From NCBI GenBank assembly GCA_045106175.1, contig JBGCEF010000050.1, forward strand, positions 1-64,000: DNA of 64,000 bases, read 5' to 3'. Positions within the stretch are counted from its first letter, which is position 1. Each line of letters begins with the position of its first letter. The stretch comes from TMED27 sp045106175. GTDB taxonomy: Bacteria > Pseudomonadota > Alphaproteobacteria > Micavibrionales > Micavibrionaceae. A model generated the notes under the pieces. It made no database searches. It saw only the letters and a list, made by a program, of their open reading frames with translations, and had not been told where the DNA came from. This document shows positions 16,521 to 25,166 of this stretch, in pieces. The translations under genes were made by a program, and so were the position numbers.

Positions 16521-17239
16521 TGCTTGCGCTGAGCGGACTTATTATTGCTTTTGCATTTTTTATTCAATTCTTAATGGGGTTTGGCGGCGGTTTAGTGGCT
16601 GTGCCTCTTCTTGGCATTTATATGCCCATGGCAGACGCAGTCAATTTGGTAATGCTGTTTCAACTCATGACAGGAATTGCCATCATTAGCATCTATAAAG
16701 ATGTTGATTGGCAAACAATCAAAGTCCTAATCCCTTCGTCATTGATTGGAATTGTCATTGGTGTGTTTGGTTTAAAATACATCAACGGTGATGCCATTCG
16801 CATTTTTTTGGCACTCTTTATAATCCTGTATTTGGCCAAAGCGCATATGGGAAAAGATTATATTGGACAAAGCGTTAAAAAATGCGGAACCCATGGCGCA
16901 GGGTTAGCCGGAGGATTTATCGCAGGGCTAGTCGGAATGGGCGCTCCAATTTACGTTGTATTCTTTAATGAAAATAACGTTTCCGGAAAAACACTGCGTG
17001 CTAACATGCTGGTTATTTTATTTCTGACATATCTGGCAAGATTGCCGCTATCAGCCGGCGCAGGCCTAATTACTCCGCAACTGTTTAAAGATTTCGTATT
17101 GATTATACCTGCATTTTTACTGGCGGCTTTTTTAGGGCAAAAAATAAATACAAAAATAAACGAGCATTTATTCGCTAAAATAATGGGGGTATTATTATTA
17201 GCCTCAGCAATATCTCTGCTTGCTAAGGCCCTGATTTAG
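16520..17239 (+). CDS. TauE/SafE-family sulfite/anion exporter
   Basis: 239-residue membrane protein with about eight helices in two repeats: each half begins with a Gly-rich loop (QFLMGFGGGLVAVPLLG and GLAGGFIAGLVGMGAPIYVV), which is typical of TauE/SafE transporters for sulfite, sulfoacetate or related organic anions. The ATG overlaps the guaB stop (TAATG), so it is translationally coupled to guaB. The substrate is unknown, and the link to purine synthesis may be positional only. Confidence 0.88.
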   Translation: MLALSGLIIAFAFFIQFLMGFGGGLVAVPLLGIYMPMADAVNLVMLFQLMTGIAIISIYKDVDWQTIKVLIPSSLIGIVIGVFGLKYINGDAIRIFLALFIILYLAKAHMGKDYIGQSVKKCGTHGAGLAGGFIAGLVGMGAPIYVVFFNENNVSGKTLRANMLVILFLTYLARLPLSAGAGLITPQLFKDFVLIIPAFLLAAFLGQKINTKINEHLFAKIMGVLLLASAISLLAKALI

Positions 17240-17364
17240 GAAGCTTTTTGAAGGTTTAAACCAAAAGCAACGGGCGAGCTGATAAGCGAAATATTATCAA
17301 CTGGAATGCCAGGTGTGTTAGAGGCCTCGTTAGACCACAATTTTAAAAATTCAGCTTGTGTCAT
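17236..17364 (-). CDS. Tiny protein of unknown function (42 aa)
   Basis: ATG at 17364 with AGGGA 8 nt upstream, reading MTQAEFLKLWSNEAS and ending LNLQKAS before TAA. It is polar at the N terminus and Ser/Val/Leu-rich later, without a membrane helix. The end overlaps the TauE gene stop tail to tail. It shares orientation, AT-rich surroundings and a good ribosome-binding site with the 48-residue gene upstream (17475-17621). I recognise no family; a short regulator, leader peptide or peptide precursor are all possible. Confidence 0.45.
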   Translation of the reverse strand: MTQAEFLKLWSNEASNTPGIPVDNISLISSPVAFGLNLQKAS

Positions 17365-17474
17365 TTTTATATCCCTATTGAACTCAATATAACTATTATA
17401 GATTCGTAATGATGTGAGTCAATACAACTGCACAATTTATTCTTTATCATAAGAAAAATATTTTTACAGATATT

Positions 17475-17621
17475 TTAATGGTTTAATGGACAAGGAATGT
17501 GAATAGCTTCAATCTCTAAAATCTCTTTTAGCACAAGATCCATGTCTGATCTGCCATACGCCAACGCATCACCAATCATAAGATGCCTTTTGCCGGTTCT
17601 ATATCTATTTCTATATGTCAT
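17475..17621 (-). CDS. Tiny basic protein of unknown function (48 aa)
   Basis: ATG at 17621 preceded by AGGAGA 5 nt upstream, a strong site. It reads MTYRNRYRTGKRHLMIGDAL, is basic at the N terminus and amphipathic after that (DLVLKEILEIEAIHIP), and ends with CPLNH. The surrounding 540 nt between the TauE and RsmB genes is AT-rich and holds no larger gene. I recognise no family. It may be co-transcribed with the 42-residue gene downstream, about 110 nt away. Confidence 0.5.
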   Translation of the reverse strand: MTYRNRYRTGKRHLMIGDALAYGRSDMDLVLKEILEIEAIHIPCPLNH

Positions 17622-17776
17622 TTGTATCTCCTATCTGATTTGTTTTTTTAATCCGATGAAAAATACAGCGCTGTAGTTCAATCGATGTACCAATACATTC
17701 GTGGGCTAATAAAAAGGGTTACAAAAGAATCAAAATTCGTTACTGTCCGCCCATAAAATTAAGTGGAAACAAAGAC

Positions 17777-19090
17777 ATGAAACCAGCAGCTAGAATTCAG
17801 GCAACGATTGATGTGCTCACGCGCATTGCCGAAAATGATCGCGTCCCTATGGATAGCGCTATCGGAGATTACATGAGACAGCGTCGATATATCGGCTCTA
17901 AAGATCGTGCCAATATCGCCGAGCGCTGTTATAATATGGCGCGTAGCCATGCACGCCTTGGCTGGTGGCTTAATAAATTTGAAGCCCCTGATATGCCGCG
18001 TAACCGTGTCCTGCTATGGCTCTTACTCACTGAAGTACGCGGTGAACCTGCCCAAATTGAAAAATACACAACCGATCTTTTTGATGGCACAAAATACGCC
18101 CCCGAAGAGCTTTCGCCAAATGAAACCCACATCATCAAACTCTTAAGTGAGGGAAAAATGATTGGTGGCGGCATTGACCATGTTGATATGTCGGACGCCA
18201 TTCGCAGCGAAACTCCGGCAAAATACGAAACCCAATTACGTGAGTACTTCGGCGACGATTTGGAAACCGAAATGCGCGCAATGCTCAAACCTGCACCCCT
18301 TGATCTTCGCGTAAATACATTTCTGATCGATAAAGACAAAGCGCAAAATTCCCTTAAAAAAGACGGTGTAGAAACCAAAGAAGGAAAATACGCAACCACC
18401 GCGCTTCGCTGCCTCGAAAAATCATACATCTCCCGCACAAAAGCTTTCACGAAAGGCTGGGTAGAAATTCAGGACGAAGGCAGCCAGCTCATTGCTCAAA
18501 TTTGCGATGCCCAACCCGGAATGCAGGTCCTTGATTACTGCGCAGGAGCAGGGGGAAAGACACTTGCGCTCGGCGCCGCCATGAAATGCAAAGGCCGTAT
18601 CGTCGCCATGGATAATGACTCTAATCGTTTGCAAAAAGGCCGTGATCGATACAAAAAAGCGCGCATCGCTGATATCATAGAAGTCCGTAGCCTTGAAGAT
18701 GATAAAAACCGCAAATGGGTCAAACGCCAGAAAGGCAAATTCGATATTGTCTTAACGGACGTCCCTTGTACCGGGACAGGAACGTGGCGCCGTAATCCGG
18801 ACATGCGCTGGCGCCAATTCGGCCCAACGCTGGAAGAACTCGTTGATATCCAAGCCGACATCATAGAAAAAGCATCAAAACTCGTTAAACCAGGCGGTAA
18901 ATTTGTTTACGCCACATGTTCACTTCTCGCCGAAGAAAACGAAATGCAGATCGAAAAATTCTTAAAAGCACATGGCGATGATTTCGAAATCGATCCTGTT
19001 CCCAAAGAATTGGGCAATCCGTACTTACGAATGACTCCCCACCGCCACCAAACCGATGGTTTCTTTACGGCGGTGCTAATAAGAAAGTGA
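17777..19090 (+). CDS. RsmB/NOP-family RNA (cytosine-5) methyltransferase
   Basis: 437-residue SAM-dependent RNA m5C methyltransferase. The N-terminal 150 residues are helical and NusB/RsmB-like. The catalytic domain has the SAM loop VLDYCAGAGGKTLALG, motif IV TDVPCTGTGTWRRNPDMRW with the release Cys around residue 331, and motif VI KPGGKFVYATCSLLAEENE with the nucleophilic Cys. Whether the target is 16S C967 (RsmB) or another site cannot be decided. GTGGA lies before the ATG. Upstream spacing suggests its own promoter. Confidence 0.92.
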   Translation: MKPAARIQATIDVLTRIAENDRVPMDSAIGDYMRQRRYIGSKDRANIAERCYNMARSHARLGWWLNKFEAPDMPRNRVLLWLLLTEVRGEPAQIEKYTTDLFDGTKYAPEELSPNETHIIKLLSEGKMIGGGIDHVDMSDAIRSETPAKYETQLREYFGDDLETEMRAMLKPAPLDLRVNTFLIDKDKAQNSLKKDGVETKEGKYATTALRCLEKSYISRTKAFTKGWVEIQDEGSQLIAQICDAQPGMQVLDYCAGAGGKTLALGAAMKCKGRIVAMDNDSNRLQKGRDRYKKARIADIIEVRSLEDDKNRKWVKRQKGKFDIVLTDVPCTGTGTWRRNPDMRWRQFGPTLEELVDIQADIIEKASKLVKPGGKFVYATCSLLAEENEMQIEKFLKAHGDDFEIDPVPKELGNPYLRMTPHRHQTDGFFTAVLIRK

Positions 19091-19142
19091 GTTGAGAAAC
19101 TTTCAAGGCCCTCTACAGTGTTAATGAACGAAGGAGCGCATT

Positions 19143-19838
19143 ATGAACACATTATCCATTTTATTCATTGTAACATCTGCCGCTACCATGGGCGCAACAC
19201 CGGAACCAACAGGTGTTTGGTTAGAAGAATTAACCACGCCTTATTACGAATTTATAGATGCAGGATATGATGTCACAGTGGCCTCCGTAGCAGGAGGAGA
19301 AATCCCAATCGATCCGCGTTCAACTGGCGAAGATCAAATCAAAGAAGAAAGCGTCGCACGCTATTTAGAAGATAAGACTTTTCAAAACCTTATCAGAACC
19401 ACTAAAAGCGCTGCGGAAATAGATGCCTCAAAATATGCTGCTGTCTTCTTCCCGGGCGGTCACGGCACAATGTGGGATTATCCGAATAACGAAACACTCG
19501 CCAACATCATCACCGAAACGCTTGATGATGAACGCATCGTCGCTGCCGTTTGCCATGGCCCGGCCGTCTTTGTAGGCGTGCTCGATAAAAACGGTGAACC
19601 ATTGGTCAAAGGCAAAACTATCACCACCTTCACCGACAGTGAAGAAGAAGCCGTCGGCCTTACCGATGAAGTCCCGTTTCTGCTAGAAACGCGCTTGCGC
19701 GAACTCGGTGCGAATATCTCAATCGTCGATAATTTCCAACCCCATTCCGTCGTCGATGGCCTCATAGTCACCGGCCAAAACCCTGCCAGTGCAAAGCCAG
19801 TTGCTGCAGACGTTATCAAGTTGCTAAAACAAAATTAA
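19143..19838 (+). CDS. DJ-1/PfpI (class I glutamine amidotransferase-like) family protein
   Basis: 231 residues of the Hsp31/DJ-1 fold: the nucleophile elbow AAVCHGPAVFVGV (Cys around residue 138), the upstream FFPGGHGTMWDYPNN, and an acidic residue in TGVWLEELTTPYYEF. This layout matches the larger secreted-type or Hsp31-like group, with proposed glyoxalase III or chaperone roles. AAGGAG lies 8 nt before the ATG. The first 16 residues are hydrophobic but merge into the first strand, so I do not call a signal peptide. Confidence 0.9.
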   Translation: MNTLSILFIVTSAATMGATPEPTGVWLEELTTPYYEFIDAGYDVTVASVAGGEIPIDPRSTGEDQIKEESVARYLEDKTFQNLIRTTKSAAEIDASKYAAVFFPGGHGTMWDYPNNETLANIITETLDDERIVAAVCHGPAVFVGVLDKNGEPLVKGKTITTFTDSEEEAVGLTDEVPFLLETRLRELGANISIVDNFQPHSVVDGLIVTGQNPASAKPVAADVIKLLKQN

Positions 19839-19895
19839 TTGACAATAGACATAATTATTTGCTTTATGAGGCATAATTAACGCATGGAGCGTCAT

Positions 19896-21263
19896 ATGCC
19901 TATTGGTTTTAATTCGCGATATCATCAAGCTTTTGATACGCCTGTACCAGGCAATAAATTGTTTTGGGATACTGTTTTAGAAGAATCAGATAATTTCGCT
20001 ACAAAAACAGCCTTGGCTGGAAAAGGAGGCCCTTTTGGAGCACAACTCTGGGCCATTAATAAAAGAACGAATGAAGTTGTTCTCTTCGGTAAAGGAAAAA
20101 ATAAACAAGCGTCGAATGCTGTCTTATCAAAAGGTCTTGCAAGCGCGCATGCAGAAGCCGAAAGCTTGTCTGAAGAAAACAGAGACATGGTAAAAAAATT
20201 TCTTGGCAAATATCAAAACGACGATATGGACTGGGAAATTGTACAAACCTCTTCGGGTGAGAGCTGCCCAAGTTGTAGATCAAAGCAAGTCCTCTTTGCT
20301 AGAGAACTTCAGGAAAAAGGTTTAGTTGCACAAAAAGGCTTTCACGTTATTTTTAAAGCCATTTATGAACAGACAAAGCAAGTTGCTAAATTCGATGATA
20401 AGCCTTTTGATATTGCATTTCGTGCAGCGCGCGGGCTTGCTTTAGCAGGGTCACAAGGTGGGCTGCTAAAACTTAATGAAAAACTTTTAGCTGACCCAGC
20501 ATTGAAAAAATTAATTGATGATAAAGAGCTGATCTATCTACCAGTCAGTGAAGTAGAATCAAAATCACTTTCAGCGGAATTAAAAAGACAATTTGATAGA
20601 GCAAAAGATAGTCCATTCGCAGCACTTGTTGCAGAAAATGGTGAAATCTTAGCCAGCGCACAAGACACCAGAGCTTACATAGGGCAATTCGAAAAAGGTG
20701 CCATGATAGCTGCCCTTCAACAGGCAGCTGGTAAAAACAAAGATAGAGGCGTTAAAAACCCTTGGTTATTAAATGGTGCAAAACTTGTAACAAATATTCG
20801 TGATATAGGCCCAGGTGCATATTCAGAAAGCTTGTGGTACGGATTATCAGGGATAGAAGTCGTTAGTGATCATGCATCACCCGATATTGATCTCAAAGCC
20901 AGAGAAGTAAAAGGCCAGACAAATTTTGAAACTTTCGCACAAGTCGCCGCTGATTATGATGCGGATGATGCTGTTTTAAATGTCCGCTACAACCCTTATG
21001 AAGACACTGAATTAGAAGAAAATCAACAATATGATGCAAATACAAGTACGGCGCACATTGTTTGGTACGGCATTATTCACAGGCATGAAAAAAGTATGAA
21101 TACGCAAGCAGATCGTTTGCAGAAATTAAAAGAACAAGGGATTACGGATATCACGCATTATAACGGCACAAGCAGAAGAAAACTTCCGCTCCATAAATTT
21201 GTTCAATATTCAAATGATAATAGTGACTACGATCCTAGTGCGGCCGCACCGCAAGTTGCGTAG
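19896..21263 (+). CDS. Tandem nucleoside-deaminase-fold protein (first domain zinc-site intact, second eroded)
   Basis: 455 residues from the ATG at 19896, which has GGAG 6 nt upstream; an ATG at 19884 is the alternative. The first domain shows the deaminase pattern GGPFGAQLWAINK, then H85-A-E87 and C124-P-S-C127 in GESCPSCRSKQVLF, so all zinc and catalytic residues are present. From about residue 238 a second copy starts, SPFAALVAENGEILASAQD, but the HAE position reads EKGAMIAALQ and the CxxC position reads IGPGAYSESL, i.e. no ligands. This looks like an active/pseudo-domain pair, as in some nucleic-acid or toxin-type deaminases. Substrate unknown. It stands alone, with a terminator downstream. 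Confidence 0.7.
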   Translation: MPIGFNSRYHQAFDTPVPGNKLFWDTVLEESDNFATKTALAGKGGPFGAQLWAINKRTNEVVLFGKGKNKQASNAVLSKGLASAHAEAESLSEENRDMVKKFLGKYQNDDMDWEIVQTSSGESCPSCRSKQVLFARELQEKGLVAQKGFHVIFKAIYEQTKQVAKFDDKPFDIAFRAARGLALAGSQGGLLKLNEKLLADPALKKLIDDKELIYLPVSEVESKSLSAELKRQFDRAKDSPFAALVAENGEILASAQDTRAYIGQFEKGAMIAALQQAAGKNKDRGVKNPWLLNGAKLVTNIRDIGPGAYSESLWYGLSGIEVVSDHASPDIDLKAREVKGQTNFETFAQVAADYDADDAVLNVRYNPYEDTELEENQQYDANTSTAHIVWYGIIHRHEKSMNTQADRLQKLKEQGITDITHYNGTSRRKLPLHKFVQYSNDNSDYDPSAAAPQVA

Positions 21264-21267
21264 AGCC

Positions 21268-21298
21268 ATAAAAAAAGCCCGCTCAAACGAACGGGCTT
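21268..21298 (-). terminator. Terminator of metE (also between convergent genes)
   Basis: Stem AAGCCCG (21275-21281) / CGGGCTT (21292-21298) with a 10-nt loop. On the minus strand it is followed by seven T residues, so it mainly ends the metE transcript; on the plus strand the T run is weaker. Confidence 0.85.
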
Positions 21299-21326
21299 CC
21301 TTAATTCTATAAAGAACAGCGTAAAT

Positions 21327-23663
21327 TTAAGCCGCTTTTGCTTGCTCGCTCTTTGCACGCATTTCTTTGGCTGATTCAACCATATGCTTCAATGCGGCTT
21401 TTGTCTCTGGCCAAGCACGCGTTTTCAAACCGCAATCTGGGTTCACCCAGATTTGACGTTCATCAAGATTTCTCTTCGCTTTTTCAAGCAAATCTGTCAT
21501 CTCTTGCGCGCTTGGAACACGTGGGCTGTGAATGTCATAAACACCCGGTCCAATTTCATTCGGATAGTTATAATCAATGAATGCTTCCAATAACTCCATT
21601 TGAGAACGTGAACATTCAATAGAGATAACATCCGCATCCATTGCGCCGATTGAATCAATAACATCGTTAAATTCTGAATAACACATATGCGTATGGATCT
21701 GTGTTTCATCTTCAACACAACATGCCGTCAAACGGAAATTCTCAACCGCGTTATCAAGATATTCTTTCCAATCCGAACGACGAAGAGGAAGGCCCTCACG
21801 GAAAGCCGCTTCATCAATTTGTATCATCTTAATACCAGCTTCTTCCAGATCTCTCACCTCATCACGAATAGCCAATGCAATTTGTTTGGCTGTATCATCG
21901 CGAGGTTGATCGTCACGAACGAATGACCATTGAAGAATTGTGATCGGCCCTGTCAACATGCCTTTCATGATACGATCAGTTTGCTCTTGTGCAAATTTAG
22001 ACCACTCAACCGTCATAGCTTTAGGACGTGAAACATCACCAAAAATAATCGGCGGCTTAACGCAACGTGTACCGTATGATTGCACCCAACCATATTGTGA
22101 GAATGCAAAACCAGATAGCTGCTCACCAAAATATTCGACCATATCGTTACGCTCTGGCTCACCGTGAACAAGAACATCTAAATCAACCTCGTGTTGAAAA
22201 TCGACAACATCTTTGATTTCTTGTTCCATTGCGGCCCTGTATGTAGCCTCGTCAATATTACCCTTCTTAAAGTCCGCGCGCGCTTTACGAATATCTTTCG
22301 TCTGTGGGAAAGAACCAATCGTTGTCGTCGGATATAAAGGAATATTAAGCGCAGCATGCTGCTTAGCTTGGCGTACATCAAACGAAGATTTACGCTCTTT
22401 CATATCTTCTGTAATATGAGAAACGCGGTCTTCAACAACCTTACAATGAATACGTGTTGAATTCTTACGGCTCTCTTGCACGTTGTTACTCGCAGTAAGA
22501 CCCGCCGCAATCGTCTCACGACCATCATTTGCGCCTTTTGCAATCAATGCAATTTCATCAAGCTTTTGCGTCGCATAAGCCATCCAACCTTTTAATTCAT
22601 CATCCAATTTTGTTTCTGAATTCAAATCAACAGGTGAATGCAACATTGAACAGCTAGGGCCAACAAAAACGCGCTCCGAACCTAATTGCGCGATAGCTTT
22701 TTCAACGTAACCGAGAGATTCACCAATGTTATTTTTCCAAATGTTACGTCCATCAACAACACCAAGAGAAAGGATTTTCGTATCACCAATCAACGAAAGC
22801 GCCTGTTCAACATCACGCGTTGCATTGTTCGATGTCGTATTCGCACGACCTGATCCGCGACATAAATCAATATGAATCGCTTGTGTTGGCAATGAGAACG
22901 CTAGCTCTGCATTGTCTTTTAAGCTTTCAAAGTATGTCGTTGTAATGACCTGAAGGCCCTCAGGAATAACAAGCTGCTCGTAGGCTGTTTTAATCACACC
23001 TTGACCAATTTCACACAAATCAAGCGAGAATACAGGCTCGTCAATTTGAACCCATTTCGCGCCACGCTCTGCCAATCCTGCCAAAATTTCGTTGTAAACA
23101 GGAATTAACGTCTGCACGAAAGTAACATGATCAAAGCTGTCATATTGTGGTTTCCCTAGGAAGGTATATGTAGCAGGGCCTGCGATGACTGGACGTGTAT
23201 CAATGCCAAGTCCTTTTGCTTCCTCAAACTCATCAAAAATCTTTGTAGAGGAAAGCTTCGGCGTCATGCCTTCTTCAAATTCAGGAACGAGATAATGATA
23301 GTTAGTGTCATACCATTTGGTCATTTCCATGGCTGTTACATCTAAACCATCGCGTTGCGCGCCACGTGCCATTGCAAAGTAAGTATCAAGATCAACGCTA
23401 CCGCCATCATGCTTATAACGTGATGGGACCAAACCAAGTGTTGTGGTTAAATCAAGAATAAGGTCGTAATAAGCAAAATCGTTAGAAGGGATATGATCCA
23501 ATCCTGCATCTTTTTGACGCTTCCAGTTTGCTGCACGCAACTCTTTACCTAAGGCAAGAAGCTCTACTTTAGAAGAATTCCCCTTCCAGTAGGCTTCAAC
23601 GCCTTTCTTAAGCTCTCTCATAGGGCCGATACGGGGGAATCCAAGGTTAGTCGCTAAAACCAT
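21327..23663 (-). CDS. metE: Cobalamin-independent methionine synthase
   Basis: Transfers the methyl group of 5-methyltetrahydropteroyl-triglutamate to homocysteine without B12. Both barrels are present: N-terminal LGFPRIGPMRELKKGVEAYW, and a C-terminal catalytic barrel with zinc ligands in QIHTHMCYSEF, the Glu in DVISIECSRSQMELLEAF and the Cys of WVNPDCGLKTR. Length 778 residues is slightly above the 750-760 norm. TGGAGA lies 7 nt before the ATG. metF, which makes the methyl donor, is 0.5 kb upstream in the same direction. No cobalamin or SAM riboswitch was seen in the about 100-nt leader. Confidence 0.97.
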   Translation of the reverse strand: MVLATNLGFPRIGPMRELKKGVEAYWKGNSSKVELLALGKELRAANWKRQKDAGLDHIPSNDFAYYDLILDLTTTLGLVPSRYKHDGGSVDLDTYFAMARGAQRDGLDVTAMEMTKWYDTNYHYLVPEFEEGMTPKLSSTKIFDEFEEAKGLGIDTRPVIAGPATYTFLGKPQYDSFDHVTFVQTLIPVYNEILAGLAERGAKWVQIDEPVFSLDLCEIGQGVIKTAYEQLVIPEGLQVITTTYFESLKDNAELAFSLPTQAIHIDLCRGSGRANTTSNNATRDVEQALSLIGDTKILSLGVVDGRNIWKNNIGESLGYVEKAIAQLGSERVFVGPSCSMLHSPVDLNSETKLDDELKGWMAYATQKLDEIALIAKGANDGRETIAAGLTASNNVQESRKNSTRIHCKVVEDRVSHITEDMKERKSSFDVRQAKQHAALNIPLYPTTTIGSFPQTKDIRKARADFKKGNIDEATYRAAMEQEIKDVVDFQHEVDLDVLVHGEPERNDMVEYFGEQLSGFAFSQYGWVQSYGTRCVKPPIIFGDVSRPKAMTVEWSKFAQEQTDRIMKGMLTGPITILQWSFVRDDQPRDDTAKQIALAIRDEVRDLEEAGIKMIQIDEAAFREGLPLRRSDWKEYLDNAVENFRLTACCVEDETQIHTHMCYSEFNDVIDSIGAMDADVISIECSRSQMELLEAFIDYNYPNEIGPGVYDIHSPRVPSAQEMTDLLEKAKRNLDERQIWVNPDCGLKTRAWPETKAALKHMVESAKEMRAKSEQAKAA

Positions 23664-23770
23664 TATTTTATCTCCAAAAATATTCGAAATTCGTATAAAC
23701 GCACCATGAAATATAGACCTTTACAGCGCAGGTCAAGGGAGAAATGCTTAAATATAGGGTGGTATTCTTT

Positions 23771-24175
23771 TTATCGTTTTAGCGGCAATAAACCGCGATC
23801 TTTTCCAAGCGCGCCGCAATATCCAACCCATTCCATGTTTTCTTTCATCAAGGATAGCGCTTTAACGTGATCATCGCTCAGCCAACGTTCGTGCCATTTA
23901 TCAACCAGCCCTTGCATGCGTGATTCAATAAAAGCTTTCCCGTCGCTTTGCCCTTCGGCTTCTGCTTGTTCGTATGACGCGTCTTCAAAAACTTCTGACA
24001 TGCGCCGCATCGCATTGATTTGCTCTTCGGGCTTACCTTTTTCTTCAGCTGTAATGCTCGTAACACCATAAATAACAGAACATTCCGCAAGGCTAACCGA
24101 AATTGGCTGCGCTGCATATGCATCAAAAGAAACAAAGCATAAAAGGATAATTAAACAATAAGACTTAAAAATCAT
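23771..24175 (-). CDS. Small secreted protein of unknown function
   Basis: 134 residues with a clear signal peptide (hydrophobic YCLIILLCFVSFDAYA, cleavage about residue 22). The mature part is helical and charged, with one Cys near each end (AECSVIYG and WVGYCGALGKD) that could form a disulfide. I recognise no family. It lies 4 nt downstream of metF on the same strand and ahead of metE, so it is probably co-transcribed with metF; a role in methionine metabolism is not implied by its sequence. Confidence 0.7.
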   Translation of the reverse strand: MIFKSYCLIILLCFVSFDAYAAQPISVSLAECSVIYGVTSITAEEKGKPEEQINAMRRMSEVFEDASYEQAEAEGQSDGKAFIESRMQGLVDKWHERWLSDDHVKALSLMKENMEWVGYCGALGKDRGLLPLKR

Positions 24176-24178
24176 ATT

Positions 24179-25027
24179 TTAAGTATAACCCAAAGCACGA
24201 CAAGCGTCAGCAGTAATCCCGCTTTTATTGAGCGTGTAATAGTGAATATGTTCGACACCGTTCGCCGCCAGATCAAGAGATTGCTTAACAAGCATCTCGG
24301 TCGCAACCTTTCTGGCCTCTTCGGGCTTATCATCCAAGCCGTCAAATTTATCAGCCACCCATTGCGGTACATTTGCATCGCAATTTTTGGCAAAACGCAC
24401 AATGCCTGCAAAATTATGAATAGGCGTAAGGCCAGGAACAACAGGTTGATTAATACCCGCCGCGGCGCATTTTTCTAAAAATCTATAATACACATCATTA
24501 TCAAAAAAGAACTGCGTAATACCGCGCGTCCCACCTGCATCTAATTTTGCTTTTAATGTATCAATATCCTCATCAAGGCTTTTTGCATCAGGATGTTTTT
24601 CAGGATACGCACCAACAGAAATTTCAAACGAATGACGACTAACAATATCCGCAATAAATTCAGGTGTTGTTTTATAAAATTCATCACCCAAAAAATCATC
24701 AAATGTTTTACCCTTGGGGATATCGCCGCGCAACGCCACAATATGACGAACATTTTTGGACCATAATTCTTCGATGTAACCTTGCAATTCCTCACGTGTG
24801 GTTGTCAAAAACGTAAGATGCGACGCAATCGGCATAGGCTGTTCCGCTGCCATTTTTTCCGCAATTTGCAGTGTGGAATCCTTAGTCGTCCCACCCGCAC
24901 CATAAGTTACAGTCATGAATTTAGGATCAAGCACAGCTAACTCAGGAACAGCATCCCACATGGCACTTTCCGACTCTGATGATTTTGGTGGGAAAAATTC
25001 AAATGAGATATCGGGTTTCATATTCAT
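24179..25027 (-). CDS. metF: 5,10-methylenetetrahydrofolate reductase
   Basis: FAD-dependent TIM-barrel enzyme producing 5-methyl-THF for MetE. Signatures: SFEFFPPKSSESESAMW near the N terminus, FMTVTYGAGGTTKDSTL, HLTFLTTTREELQGYIEEL and ITQFFFDNDVYYRFLEKC. Length 282 residues is normal for the bacterial type. No Shine-Dalgarno is visible before the ATG at 25027 (a second ATG lies two codons later). The upstream region shares the 9-mer TTGACCTGC with the metE promoter region. Confidence 0.96.
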   Translation of the reverse strand: MNMKPDISFEFFPPKSSESESAMWDAVPELAVLDPKFMTVTYGAGGTTKDSTLQIAEKMAAEQPMPIASHLTFLTTTREELQGYIEELWSKNVRHIVALRGDIPKGKTFDDFLGDEFYKTTPEFIADIVSRHSFEISVGAYPEKHPDAKSLDEDIDTLKAKLDAGGTRGITQFFFDNDVYYRFLEKCAAAGINQPVVPGLTPIHNFAGIVRFAKNCDANVPQWVADKFDGLDDKPEEARKVATEMLVKQSLDLAANGVEHIHYYTLNKSGITADACRALGYT

Positions 25028-25166
25028 TCGAAAATAGATAGCAGGTCAACAGCCCCTGACAAGTAATATTTTTTAACACGCACTTTTTTAAATGCCATAA
25101 AATATCAGGCACAATCAAAGCGAAAAACCCTTTGCGTCTGAACGTGTGTGCGGTTAAAACAACAAC

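Noticed and set aside
23664..23770. SAM or cobalamin riboswitch in front of metE
   Set aside because: The leader is only about 100 nt and shows none of the conserved riboswitch cores.
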